In this document: positions 1-8,675 of the stretch, one piece after another
Layout: each line of letters opens with the position of its first letter
How positions within the stretch are numbered: position 1 is the first letter of the stretch
NCBI RefSeq assembly: GCF_017599325.1
Contig: NZ_JAGFVM010000003.1
Coordinates: 94,144-158,143 of the forward strand
Direction: 5' to 3'
DNA: 64,000 nucleotides
Source: Marinilactibacillus kalidii
GTDB taxonomy: Bacteria; Bacillota; Bacilli; Lactobacillales; Carnobacteriaceae_A
Made by a program: the position numbers and the translations under genes
The notes under the pieces: model-generated
What the model was told of the DNA's origin: nothing
The model's input: only the letters and a program-made list of their open reading frames with translations
Database searches by the model: none

Positions 1-1
1 T

Positions 2-199
2 CTTTCAAATATGAAAGAAGTGATGGACTACTCTAAACATGGTGGTGCAGTGCTAGTCGGTCTTAAAGCACCCGTAGTGAAAACGCATGGATCCGCTACT
101 GCGGAACCAGTCTATCAGACAATCAAGCAAATTAGAGAAATGCTTTCTTCTAATGTTGTCGGTGATCTTGTCGAGTATTATGAAAATATCGAACAATAA
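2..199 (+). CDS. plsX: Phosphate acyltransferase PlsX, C-terminal fragment
   Basis: The gene enters from beyond the left edge and only its last 65 codons are visible. PlsX makes acyl-phosphate from acyl-ACP for the PlsY step of phospholipid synthesis at the membrane. The visible part holds the [16 protein letters not shown] stretch and the following KTHGSA motif, both typical of the PlsX C-terminus. An internal ATG at position 11 is in frame but is not the real start, because the family is about 330-345 residues long. An acyl carrier protein gene follows 222 nt later, which is the usual plsX neighbour. The identification is firm despite the truncation. Confidence 0.9.
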   Translation, partial: LSNMKEVMDYSKHGGAVLVGLKAPVVKTHGSATAEPVYQTIKQIREMLSSNVVGDLVEYYENIEQ

Positions 200-421
200 T
201 AAGTTTAGTAACGCTTTATTCTAAGAGGAATATTTTAAATAATCTGACAAATCATAGTATGGGTAGGGTTAATCTATTAATAAATATGGAAATATTTACG
301 GATTTGGTCTACAATGGCTAATGTGAGTCAAGATTGAAAAACAATTAATGAGAAGACTAATGTATAACTATCTGAGTTATACTTATGTCTCTCAGAAAAA
401 AACGCTGGAGGTATATAGTTT

Positions 422-661
422 ATGGATGAGCAAGAAATTTTTGATAAAGTAAAAGGGATTATTGTAGAAAGACTAGGTGTCGATGAGGATAAAATTAATA
501 GAGATACGACATTCAAAGAAGATTTAGGTGCTGATTCACTTGATATTGTGGAGTTAGTGATGGAACTTGAAGATACATTCGGAAATGAAATTTCTGATGA
601 AGATGCCGAGAATATTACGACAGTTGGAAAAGCAGTAGATTATATAAAAGCGAATCAGTGA
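422..661 (+). CDS. acpP: Acyl carrier protein (plsX-linked copy)
   Basis: A 79-residue acidic acyl carrier protein. Ser39 in the DLGADSLD motif is the phosphopantetheine attachment site, and the length and charge are standard. A GGAGG ribosome site lies about 12 nt upstream of the ATG. It sits behind plsX, separate from the second ACP gene at 51461 in the fab cluster. In streptococci and enterococci the plsX-linked ACP (AcpB) handles exogenous acyl chains and its acyl form is a co-repressor for FabT. That role is inferred here from position only. The stop codon lies inside the terminator stem that follows. Confidence 0.95.
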   Translation: MDEQEIFDKVKGIIVERLGVDEDKINRDTTFKEDLGADSLDIVELVMELEDTFGNEISDEDAENITTVGKAVDYIKANQ

Positions 662-677
662 TTCGCTTTTTTTTTAT
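647..677 (+). terminator. Rho-independent terminator of acpP
   Basis: AAAGCGAAT and ATTCGCTTT form a perfect short stem followed by a run of T. The acpP stop codon (659-661) is part of the hairpin, so coding and termination overlap. Confidence 0.85.
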
Positions 678-775
678 ATCATAAACTATTTACATAGAAT
701 GAAATAAATATAATTAGTAAAATGAGAATTTAACTTATTTTTTTAATATTCTGTTATAAAATGATAAATGAACTA

Positions 776-804
776 TTGAAATTAGAATTTAGAAAGTGTA
801 TAAT
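776..804 (+). promoter_or_regulatory. Sigma-A promoter of the opp operon
   Basis: TTGAAA at 776-781 and TATAAT at 799-804 are separated by 17 nt. This is near consensus and is the only strong promoter between the acpP terminator and oppD. A 7-bp inverted repeat (AAATGAT, 3 nt, ATCATTT) lies downstream at 835-851, in the predicted leader. Confidence 0.75.
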
Positions 805-900
805 TCATTTTATAATATTAAGCGATTGGTTATAAAATGATCCAATCATTTAATGTTCTTCTCATTTTTAATGTAGAAGAAATGCATAGGAGGTTAAACA

Positions 901-1902
901 GTGGCCGTCGAACAGAACTTATTGGAAGTTAACAACTTAAAAACTGGATTCCGGTTCGGTGAAGAATACCACAATGCAGTTGATGGGGTATCACTGACAC
1001 TTAAAAAGAATGAAATTTTAGCAATCGTAGGAGAATCCGGCTGTGGCAAATCTACATTAGCTACTGCTATTATGGGGTTGCACGATCCTAACAATACAAA
1101 AATTAGTGGAGAAATCTTATACAAAGACTTAGATTTAACAGATTTGAATGAACGGTTATATAACCGTATACGTGGTAATGATATCGGAATGATTTTCCAA
1201 GATCCTTTGGGCTCATTAAACCCGCTCATGACGATTTACAATCAAATTGCTGAAGCGCTAATCTATCATACGGATTTTGATGATAAGCAAATCAGAGCAA
1301 GAGTACTAGAACTATTGAACCAAGTTGGGATACCAAGACCTGAACAAATCATGAAAGCTTACCCTCATGAATTATCTGGTGGGATGAGACAAAGAATCGT
1401 TATTGCGATTGCCTTAGCGAATAAGCCACCAATTATTATTGCAGATGAACCAACAACTGCGTTGGATGTTACGATTCAAGCACAGATTCTTGACTTGATG
1501 AGAGATATCCAAGCTGAAACGGGATCCGGTATTATCCTAATTACCCATGATCTTGGCGTAGTAGCTGAAACAGCTGATAGAGTTGCTGTTATGTACGCAG
1601 GACAAATTGTTGAAGAAGCACCTGTAGATGTCTTGTTCAAAGATCCTAAACATCCATATACACGATCACTACTAAATTCAATTCCTCACGAACTTGAAGA
1701 AGGCGAAGAATTACACGTTATTCACGGAACAGTTCCATCTCTTCAACACTTACCTCGTAAAGGGGATCGCTTCAGACCGAGAATTCCTTGGATTCCAGAT
1801 GAAGCATTTGATGAGAATCCTGAGTTAACGGAAATTGCTCCGAACCACAAAGTAAGAGGAAATAGCTGGAAACATTTCCACTTTGAAGGGGAGGAAAAGT
1901 AA
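901..1902 (+). CDS. oppD: Oligopeptide ABC transporter ATPase OppD
   Basis: ATP-binding subunit of a peptide importer. Walker A (GESGCGKST) is at about residues 44-52, the Q-loop Gln at 100, the LSGGM signature at 158-162, Walker B (IIIADEP) at 178-184 and the switch His at 216. The C-terminal HPYTRSLLNSIP segment is the oligopeptide/dipeptide ATPase extension. The start is GTG with an AGGAGG-like site (AGGAGGT, about 9 nt upstream). It opens a five-gene operon in the order D-F-B-C-A, the same order as the Lactococcus lactis opp operon. oppF begins 2 nt after its stop, so translation is probably coupled. Confidence 0.95.
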   Translation: MAVEQNLLEVNNLKTGFRFGEEYHNAVDGVSLTLKKNEILAIVGESGCGKSTLATAIMGLHDPNNTKISGEILYKDLDLTDLNERLYNRIRGNDIGMIFQDPLGSLNPLMTIYNQIAEALIYHTDFDDKQIRARVLELLNQVGIPRPEQIMKAYPHELSGGMRQRIVIAIALANKPPIIIADEPTTALDVTIQAQILDLMRDIQAETGSGIILITHDLGVVAETADRVAVMYAGQIVEEAPVDVLFKDPKHPYTRSLLNSIPHELEEGEELHVIHGTVPSLQHLPRKGDRFRPRIPWIPDEAFDENPELTEIAPNHKVRGNSWKHFHFEGEEK

Positions 1903-1904
1903 CT

Positions 1905-2897
1905 ATGGGATTTTTGGAAGTGAAAGACTTAAAAGTACATTATCCTGTTAGAGGTGGTGTCTTAAATACCATCCAAGATTACGTTCGAGCAGTTGATGGT
2001 GTAAATTTAACGATTGAAAGTGGAAAGACCTATGGTTTAGTTGGAGAATCTGGTTCTGGAAAGACGACGATTGGTAAAACGATCATCGGGCTAGAAAAAG
2101 CTACTTCAGGTAAAATATTATATGAAGGCGAAAATGTGACAAATAGAGCACGTAGTCGCAAGAAAAAATACGCGAATTATAACAAAGATGTCCAAATGAT
2201 TTTTCAAGATTCTACATCTTCAATGAATCCTAAGAAGCGAATCATTGACGTAATGGGTGAACCGATGCACAACTACTTCGACTACACTCCGGATGAAATC
2301 AAAAGAAGAGTTGCCGAGTTATTGGACATAGTAGGGATGAATCCTGAAGCAATGTACAAATATCCACACGAATTTTCTGGTGGACAGCGTCAACGTATTG
2401 GTGTTGCTAGAGCTGTAGCCAGTGATCCAAAACTGATTATAGCAGATGAGCCGACTTCGGCACTGGATTTATCTGTTCAAGCGCAAGTACTTAACTTTAT
2501 GCGTAGAATTCAAAAAGAATACAATTTGAGTTACTTATTTATTTCTCATGATTTGGGTGTTGTAAGACATATGTCAGATAACATTGCGATCATGCACAAG
2601 GGTCGTTTCGTTGAAAAGGGTCCTAAAGAGACCATCTACAACGATCCTCAACATATCTATACAAAGCGCTTATTATCAGCCATACCTGATATGGATCCTT
2701 CTACTCGAGAAGAGAAGAAGATTGAACGTCAGCGTGTTGAAGCTGAATATGACGCCCAAGAAACCGAATATTACGATCCAGATGGTCGAGTGTACGACCT
2801 TCAATCATATAAAGGTAATCACTTCGTTGCTACTAAACCAGAGGGATCAAATAGTTCCCTTCAAAATGAGTCAATAAATACAGGAGGGGAAGCATAA
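1905..2897 (+). CDS. oppF: Oligopeptide ABC transporter ATPase OppF
   Basis: Second ATPase of the importer, expected to form a heterodimer with OppD on the cytoplasmic face of the membrane. Walker A (GESGSGKTT) is near residues 47-55, followed by an FSGGQRQR signature and Walker B (LIIADEP). The sequence around the Q-loop (MIFQDSTSSMNPKK) is typical of OppF. The C-terminus is extended and acidic after the oligopeptide-ATPase motif. An AGGAGGGG site near its stop serves oppB. Specificity for oligopeptides over dipeptides is inferred from operon type and the long OppA. Confidence 0.95.
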   Translation: MGFLEVKDLKVHYPVRGGVLNTIQDYVRAVDGVNLTIESGKTYGLVGESGSGKTTIGKTIIGLEKATSGKILYEGENVTNRARSRKKKYANYNKDVQMIFQDSTSSMNPKKRIIDVMGEPMHNYFDYTPDEIKRRVAELLDIVGMNPEAMYKYPHEFSGGQRQRIGVARAVASDPKLIIADEPTSALDLSVQAQVLNFMRRIQKEYNLSYLFISHDLGVVRHMSDNIAIMHKGRFVEKGPKETIYNDPQHIYTKRLLSAIPDMDPSTREEKKIERQRVEAEYDAQETEYYDPDGRVYDLQSYKGNHFVATKPEGSNSSLQNESINTGGEA

Positions 2898-2900
2898 GCT

Positions 2901-3860
2901 ATGTGGAAAACAATATTTAGAAGACTTTTACTGATGATTCCCCAAATTATCATTTTAAGTATATTGATCTTTATTATTGCTGAATTTATGCCTGGGGATC
3001 CATTCACTGGGATGATTGATCCAAACATTGATCCTGCACAACTAGATGCTATGCGTGAACGTTTTGGGCTAAATGATCCATTACCTGTAAAGTACATACG
3101 TTGGGTAGGGAATGCGCTTCAGGGAGATTTTGGTAGAAGTTTTAATTATAAAACGAGTGTCGTGAATGTTATTGGGGACAGATTAGGCAATACGGTTAGA
3201 CTTTCTTTATTGTCTACTGTTTTGACCTATATGATTGGTCTTCCACTGGGGATTTTGTCTGGACGCTACAATGACTCGATTCTTGATAAATCAGTTATTA
3301 TATACAACTTTGTGAGTTTTGCCGTACCTACGTTTGTTTTGGCTTTACTAATGGTTTATATTTTTGGATTTAATTTGGGCTGGTTCCCATCTCGTGGATC
3401 TATTGATGTTTCAGCTGTGACATTTTGGGAAAGAACTTGGAGTCGAATGTACCATTTGATTTTACCATCCATCACTACAGCAGTATTGGGTACCGTTAGT
3501 ATCATACAATACCTTCGAACGGAAATCATTGATGCAAAAGTTTCTGATTATGTTAAAACAGCACGCTCAAAAGGAGTCCCCATTAACAAAGTTTATACAA
3601 AACATATTTTTCGTAACGCGTCGCTACCTATCGCATCAGGGTTTGGCTATACGATTGTAAACCTATTGACTGGTTCAATATTCATTGAGCAAATATTTAG
3701 TTACAGTGGTATGGGAAAATTATTCTTAGACTCGATCAATACGCGTGACTACAGTGTGATTTTTGTTTTAGTACTCCTATATGGAATACTAGGTCTAATT
3801 GGGACATTATTATCAGATTTAATATTAATGGCAGTAGACCCTCGTATTCGTATTGATTAG
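2901..3860 (+). CDS. oppB: Oligopeptide ABC transporter permease OppB
   Basis: Membrane subunit of 319 residues with about six predicted hydrophobic spans and the usual OppB opening, a first membrane span followed by a PGDPF motif near residue 31. The EAA-loop region (DYVKTARSKGVPINKVYTKHI) that contacts the ATPase lies near residue 215. It starts 3 nt after oppF with a strong AGGAGGGG site, so it is co-translated with its neighbours. It pairs with OppC to form the translocation channel. Confidence 0.95.
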   Translation: MWKTIFRRLLLMIPQIIILSILIFIIAEFMPGDPFTGMIDPNIDPAQLDAMRERFGLNDPLPVKYIRWVGNALQGDFGRSFNYKTSVVNVIGDRLGNTVRLSLLSTVLTYMIGLPLGILSGRYNDSILDKSVIIYNFVSFAVPTFVLALLMVYIFGFNLGWFPSRGSIDVSAVTFWERTWSRMYHLILPSITTAVLGTVSIIQYLRTEIIDAKVSDYVKTARSKGVPINKVYTKHIFRNASLPIASGFGYTIVNLLTGSIFIEQIFSYSGMGKLFLDSINTRDYSVIFVLVLLYGILGLIGTLLSDLILMAVDPRIRID

Positions 3861-3892
3861 ATATCTATTATTAGAAAGGAATGAATTTTCTT

Positions 3893-4840
3893 ATGGCTAC
3901 AAACCAAGATGCCGAAGCAACAGTCATGTCAGATGATGCTAGTGCTTCTTTACCACCGATGGGGTTTAAAGTGATTGTTAAAGAATTTGCTAAAGATAAG
4001 CTAGCACTTGCTTCTTTAATATTAATGGTTGCAATCCTTGTAACAGTTTATGTTGTCGCATTGTTGTTAGATCAGGATGTTGTCACCACAGTAAGCCTTT
4101 TTGATTCTTATCTACCGCCAATGTCTATGAGTACTGATCCTTTCTTTGAGGGAACGCAGTATCTTCTAGGTACTGATTCAGCAGGTCGAGATGTATTTGG
4201 CTTACTAATTATCGGTGCTAGAAACTCACTATCAATTGGCTTAGCTGTCACTGTAATCACAAGTATTCTTGGCGTGCTAATTGGTATTCTAGCCGCTTAT
4301 TACGCAGGATTAGTTGACAATATTATTATGCGAATTATTGATTTCATCATGATTTTACCGCAATTAATGATTATCATTATCTTTGTGACATTAGTACCGA
4401 ACTACGGTGTTGCAGCTTTTATCCTAATTATGAGTGCTTTTTTATGGGTAGGTCAGGCTAGATTCATTCGTGGGCGGGCACTAACTGTTGGTAAATTAGA
4501 TTTCATTAGCGCGTCTAAAACAATGGGTACACCCACGTTATTGATCATACTTCGTGAAATGATGCCAAATATCAGTTCATTGATCATTGTAAATTTGACA
4601 TTGAACTTTGCCGGTAATATCGGGCTTGAAACGGGGTTATCTTTCCTTGGATTTGGTTTACCACCAAATGTTCCAAGTTTAGGTTCACTCGTTTCAACAG
4701 CTCAAAACCCAGATGTTCTGGGGAATAAAGGATGGGTTTGGTTACCAGCTTCAATATTGATTTTAGTATTGGTGCTGTGTATAAACTATGTCGGTCGTGC
4801 ACTACAACGTGCGGCAGATTCTAAACAAAGATTAGGTTAA
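3893..4840 (+). CDS. oppC: Oligopeptide ABC transporter permease OppC
   Basis: Second permease subunit, about 315 residues. It has the OppC features: a cytoplasmic N-terminal segment, a first span near residues 37-60, the LLGTDSAGRDVF motif before the transport domain, and an EAA loop (DFISASKTMGTPTLLIILREM). An in-frame ATG at 3881 directly abuts the AAAGGA ribosome site, which is too close, so I chose the ATG at 3893. Proximal permease function with OppB is well established for the family. Confidence 0.93.
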   Translation: MATNQDAEATVMSDDASASLPPMGFKVIVKEFAKDKLALASLILMVAILVTVYVVALLLDQDVVTTVSLFDSYLPPMSMSTDPFFEGTQYLLGTDSAGRDVFGLLIIGARNSLSIGLAVTVITSILGVLIGILAAYYAGLVDNIIMRIIDFIMILPQLMIIIIFVTLVPNYGVAAFILIMSAFLWVGQARFIRGRALTVGKLDFISASKTMGTPTLLIILREMMPNISSLIIVNLTLNFAGNIGLETGLSFLGFGLPPNVPSLGSLVSTAQNPDVLGNKGWVWLPASILILVLVLCINYVGRALQRAADSKQRLG

Positions 4841-4859
4841 AGAAAAGGGGAGAAAGAAT

Positions 4860-6713
4860 ATGTCAAATAAAAAAAGAAATAGCTTACTAGCTAGTTCAGC
4901 TGCTGTGGCATTACTATTAGCTGCTTGTGGGGGATCTTCAGATGATTCAAGTAATAATGGAGGAACGAATGATGGGGGAAATGATTCGGCTTCCGAAGGC
5001 GATGGCGAACCTGAGGTATTAACTTTTGACACTCAGATTGAAAATGAAGGGGAAGCTATTGATGGCGGAACGATGAGTATCGGTTACGTATCTGATTCTC
5101 CATTCACTGGAATTTTCAGTTGGGAACTTTATAGTGGTGACCCTGACGCTCAAGTAATGGCTTATACAATGGGGGAACTCTTCGGAGCTGATGAAAATTA
5201 TCAGATTGATGATTCAGGTGCAGCTACTATGGAGCTTGATCAAGAAAATAATACGGTTACGATAACCGTTAAAGATGGTATAACATGGCATGACGGTGAA
5301 CCGTTAACTGCCGATGACGTGCTATATGCACATGAAATCATTGCAGATCCTGATTATGCAGGTGTTCGCTATACTTCAGACTTACAAAATATTGTCGGCA
5401 TTGACGAATATAAAAATGGTAATGCTGATTCGATTTCAGGGATGACACTTTCTGATGATAACATGACATTAACAATTCAATATCAAGAAGTCGGTGTGCA
5501 AATGTTACAAGCCGGCGGAGGAATTTGGGGTTATGCAGCACCACGTCATTATACGGGAGATATTCCTGTAGCTGATTTAGAATCTGCACCTGAGATTCGT
5601 GAAAAACCACTAGGTTACGGACCATTTAAAGTAGATAATATCGTTCCGGGCGAGTCTGTATCGTATTCACGTTATGATGAGTATTGGAGAGGTAAACCAG
5701 TTCTTGATGGTATCGAATTACAAACAGTTCCTACTTCTACAGCAGTAGCAGCTATGGAAAATGCTCAATTTGATTTATTCCTTAAAATGCCTACTGATCA
5801 ATATGACACTTTTGCAGATCTTCCTGGCTATAAAATTGCCGGTCGTGATGAAAACTCATACACTTATATTGGTTTTAAATTAGGTGAATGGCAAGAAGGC
5901 GAAGGCGATGAGCCAGCTAAGAATGTTTATAACCCAGATGCTAAAATGGCAGATAAAAACTTACGTAAAGCTATGGCATATTCGATTGATAACGATGCAG
6001 TAGGATCTAACTTCTATCAAGGCTTACGTCGTCGTGCAACTTCTCCAATTATCCCTAACTTCTCAGACTATTACAATGAAGAGCTTGAAGGATATCCATA
6101 TAATCTTGATGAAGCAAATAAAATCTTAGATGATGCTGGATATGAGTGGGATGAAAATGAAGAATATCGTTTAACACCAGAAGGTGAAGAGCTGGTAATC
6201 AATTTTGCATCTATGTCTGGATCAGATGTAGCTGAGCCAATCTCTGAATATTATATCCAATCTTGGAAACGTATTGGATTGAATGTTCAACTGCTTGAAG
6301 GTCGTCTACATGAATTTAACTCTTTCTACGACCGCGTAGAAGCTGATGATCCTAAGATCGATATTTATCAAGGCGCGTGGGGTACAGGTACTGATCCTAC
6401 ACCGGATGGTCTTTATGGAGAAACAGCACCCTTCAACTATACGCGTTGGGTTACTGATGAAAATAACGAATATATGGAACAGATGTTAAGCGCTGAAGGC
6501 TTTGACACTGAATGGCGTGCAGGAGTATTCAATGAATGGCAAGAATACTTCATGGAAGAATTACCAATTATTCCAACACTATTCCGTACAGAAGTTTTCC
6601 CAGTTAACAACCGTGTAGGTGCGTATGATATTACTGTAGGTGCTAATCCAGAAGATCCGGGCGTTGCTTATCACACTTGGTACTTGACTTCTGATACACG
6701 TGCAACTGAATAA
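4860..6713 (+). CDS. oppA: Oligopeptide-binding lipoprotein OppA
   Basis: Substrate-binding protein of the importer, 617 residues. It has a lipoprotein signal peptide with lipobox LLAAC, so Cys23 is the predicted lipidated residue, followed by a Ser/Gly/Asn-rich flexible linker to about residue 50. The rest is an SBP_bac_5 domain, with motifs such as ITWHDGEPLTADDVLYAHE and LGYGPFKVD. The length fits large-pocket OppA proteins. It is last in the operon, as in L. lactis, and is followed by a strong terminator. The peptide length preference cannot be read from sequence. Confidence 0.95.
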   Translation: MSNKKRNSLLASSAAVALLLAACGGSSDDSSNNGGTNDGGNDSASEGDGEPEVLTFDTQIENEGEAIDGGTMSIGYVSDSPFTGIFSWELYSGDPDAQVMAYTMGELFGADENYQIDDSGAATMELDQENNTVTITVKDGITWHDGEPLTADDVLYAHEIIADPDYAGVRYTSDLQNIVGIDEYKNGNADSISGMTLSDDNMTLTIQYQEVGVQMLQAGGGIWGYAAPRHYTGDIPVADLESAPEIREKPLGYGPFKVDNIVPGESVSYSRYDEYWRGKPVLDGIELQTVPTSTAVAAMENAQFDLFLKMPTDQYDTFADLPGYKIAGRDENSYTYIGFKLGEWQEGEGDEPAKNVYNPDAKMADKNLRKAMAYSIDNDAVGSNFYQGLRRRATSPIIPNFSDYYNEELEGYPYNLDEANKILDDAGYEWDENEEYRLTPEGEELVINFASMSGSDVAEPISEYYIQSWKRIGLNVQLLEGRLHEFNSFYDRVEADDPKIDIYQGAWGTGTDPTPDGLYGETAPFNYTRWVTDENNEYMEQMLSAEGFDTEWRAGVFNEWQEYFMEELPIIPTLFRTEVFPVNNRVGAYDITVGANPEDPGVAYHTWYLTSDTRATE

Positions 6714-6732
6714 TATTTACTAATGGTTTTTT

Positions 6733-6775
6733 AAAAAAAGTTAGTCAGAATTTTTTCTGACTAGCTTTTTTTCTT
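6733..6775 (+). terminator. Terminator of the opp operon
   Basis: A long hairpin with arms built on TTAGTCAGAA and TTCTGACTA, flanked by an A-run and a T-run, ends the operon just after oppA. The A-rich 5' flank pairs with the T-tract, so it could also stop transcripts from the other strand. Confidence 0.85.
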
Positions 6776-6784
6776 TGATTCATT

Positions 6785-6813
6785 TTGCTAACTATTTTTG
6801 ACAGATATATGAT
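6785..6813 (+). promoter_or_regulatory. Probable promoter for the hrtBA-crtN operon
   Basis: TTGCTA (6785-6790), 17 nt, TATGAT (6808-6813). A second TTGACA box at 6798-6803 has no good -10 partner. Both follow the opp terminator, so the downstream genes form their own transcription unit. I see no clear palindromic operator. Confidence 0.5.
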
Positions 6814-6881
6814 AATATGAACATTAGGCTCTGCAAACGCGTGTTATTTTAAATATTTTAGATAAGGAAGGAATGAAAAAT

Positions 6882-7973
6882 ATGTTTTTAGCTTGGAGAG
6901 AAATCAAACATTCTAAGACGAGGTTCGCCTTAATTATAGGTATTGTTGTGCTAGTCTCTTATCTTGTTTCGTTTTTAACCGGATTGGCCTATGGTCTTGC
7001 GCAAGAAAACCGTATGGCTGTCGATAAATGGGATGCAGATGGCATTGTCTTGACAAACGAGTCAAACTTGAACTTAGATAGTTCGATGTTTGATGAGGAT
7101 ATTTCTGATGATATCACTAGTCCGGAAATGGCTGAATTAACGGTTAGCTCAAATATTGTGCGTATAGAAGATTCAGAGGATACTGAAGATAATATCGATG
7201 TTACCTTATTTGGAATTGAAGAAGATGGATTTTTAAATCCTGAAATTTCCGAAGGCAATTCTTTTGCAGATGGGACAGTAGTAGCAGATCAATCTCTAAA
7301 GACAGAAGATGGTCTTGAAGTAGGAGATACGCTAAAAATATCTGGACAAGATCGCACCTTGGAGATTGCTGGATTCACAGAAAACGCGAAATTTAGAGTG
7401 GGACCTGTACTATATACCAATGTAGATACAGTGGAGTCTATAAAATATGATGACGACCAACTCTCGGAAAATACCGCTTATCCTATCAATAGTATCATTG
7501 TTAGAAGTGATGAGGATTTAGAAGATGTAGCTGTTGATAATGAAGATGTTGAGGTTTATCCAATTAGTGAATTCATTAATAATTTACCTGGTTACAATGC
7601 ACAAGTATTAACGTTTGGCTTGATGATTGGTTTCCTTGTTGTGATTGCGGCTCTTGTAATTGGTATATTTATCTATGTTTTAACGCTGCAAAAAGCTTCT
7701 ATGCTCGGTGTGATGAAAGCGCAAGGTATATCATCTGGTTATATTGCTAAATCCGTTATTGCTCAGACTTTCATTTTAGCTTTAATCGGTGTACTCATAG
7801 GATTTGGACTGACCATTGCAACTGGCTTATTCTTACCTACAGCCGTACCGTATCAGAACAACTATTTGTTCTTAATAGCTACGATGGTAGCTCTTATTTT
7901 ATTCGCATTAATAGGAGCCGTGTTCTCTGTCAGGACAGTCGTGAAAATCGATCCGTTAGAAGCAATAGAATAG
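6882..7973 (+). CDS. hrtB: ABC exporter permease, FtsX/MacB type, HrtB-like
   Basis: Membrane protein of about 363 residues. One N-terminal span (residues about 15-40) is followed by a large, strongly acidic extracytoplasmic domain and three C-terminal spans, the FtsX/MacB layout. The opening MFLAWREIKHSK and the segment FLTGLAYGLAQENRMAVDKW resemble HrtB, the haem-efflux permease of Gram-positive bacteria. I chose the ATG at 6882 over 6873, because the GGAAGG site touches the earlier ATG. Its ATPase partner follows 10 nt downstream. Haem as substrate is an inference; other toxic amphiphiles are possible. Confidence 0.7.
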   Translation: MFLAWREIKHSKTRFALIIGIVVLVSYLVSFLTGLAYGLAQENRMAVDKWDADGIVLTNESNLNLDSSMFDEDISDDITSPEMAELTVSSNIVRIEDSEDTEDNIDVTLFGIEEDGFLNPEISEGNSFADGTVVADQSLKTEDGLEVGDTLKISGQDRTLEIAGFTENAKFRVGPVLYTNVDTVESIKYDDDQLSENTAYPINSIIVRSDEDLEDVAVDNEDVEVYPISEFINNLPGYNAQVLTFGLMIGFLVVIAALVIGIFIYVLTLQKASMLGVMKAQGISSGYIAKSVIAQTFILALIGVLIGFGLTIATGLFLPTAVPYQNNYLFLIATMVALILFALIGAVFSVRTVVKIDPLEAIE

Positions 7974-7983
7974 GAGGTAACGC

Positions 7984-8661
7984 ATGAATTCAATTGAACT
8001 TAAACAAGTAAGTAAAAGTTTCAAAGATGGTAGTAAAACGATTGAAGCGCTAAAAGAAACGGATTTTTCTGTTCAACCAGGTGAATTTGTTGCCATCATT
8101 GGTCCAAGTGGTTCAGGTAAAAGTACCTTTTTGACCATTATTGGTGGATTACAACAACCCTCTGAAGGTAGCGTGTTTATAGCAGATCAACAGTTTAGTG
8201 AGCTCAAAGAAAAAGAAAGAGCTAAAAGAAGGTTTAAAGAAATTGGATTTATCCTTCAAGCATCTAATCTAGTCCCTTTCTTAACCGTCAAAGAACAATT
8301 GATGCTCGTCAATAAAGTGAAAAAGTCTAACATAGATCAAGAAAGAATCAAGAAATTGTTGAGTGAATTAGATATAATGGACTTAGCGGATAAATATCCT
8401 AGTGACTTATCCGGTGGAGAGCGACAGAGAGCAGCAATCGCGAGAGCGTTGTATCACGATCCAACCGTTATTTTGGCAGACGAACCTACAGCTAGTCTAG
8501 ATACATCAAGAGCGTTTGAAGTAGTAGAAATTCTAGCGCGTGAAACAAAAAACAAGAAAAAAGCGACAATTATGGTCACACACGACGAAAGGTTGACGAC
8601 ATACTGCGATTCAGTTTATATTATGAAAGACGGTGTACTTGAAAAGAAACTTGAAGAATAG
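7984..8661 (+). CDS. hrtA: ABC exporter ATPase, LolD/MacB type, HrtA-like
   Basis: A 225-residue ATPase with Walker A (GPSGSGKST) near residues 37-45, a Q-loop (GFILQASNLVPFLTV), signature LSGGERQRAAIARAL and Walker B (VILADEPTASLD). These are the hallmarks of the LolD/MacB branch of exporters. It lies 10 nt after the permease gene with a strong AGGAGGT site, so the two form one exporter. HrtA is the best named match on family and neighbour grounds. No regulator of the HrtR type is encoded nearby. Confidence 0.75.
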   Translation: MNSIELKQVSKSFKDGSKTIEALKETDFSVQPGEFVAIIGPSGSGKSTFLTIIGGLQQPSEGSVFIADQQFSELKEKERAKRRFKEIGFILQASNLVPFLTVKEQLMLVNKVKKSNIDQERIKKLLSELDIMDLADKYPSDLSGGERQRAAIARALYHDPTVILADEPTASLDTSRAFEVVEILARETKNKKKATIMVTHDERLTTYCDSVYIMKDGVLEKKLEE

Positions 8662-8675
8662 AAATGAGGAAAATA

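Noticed and set aside
200..421. Promoter between plsX and acpP
   Set aside because: TTGAAA at 334 and TATAAC at 363 are 23 nt apart, too far for a normal promoter; I could not support another.
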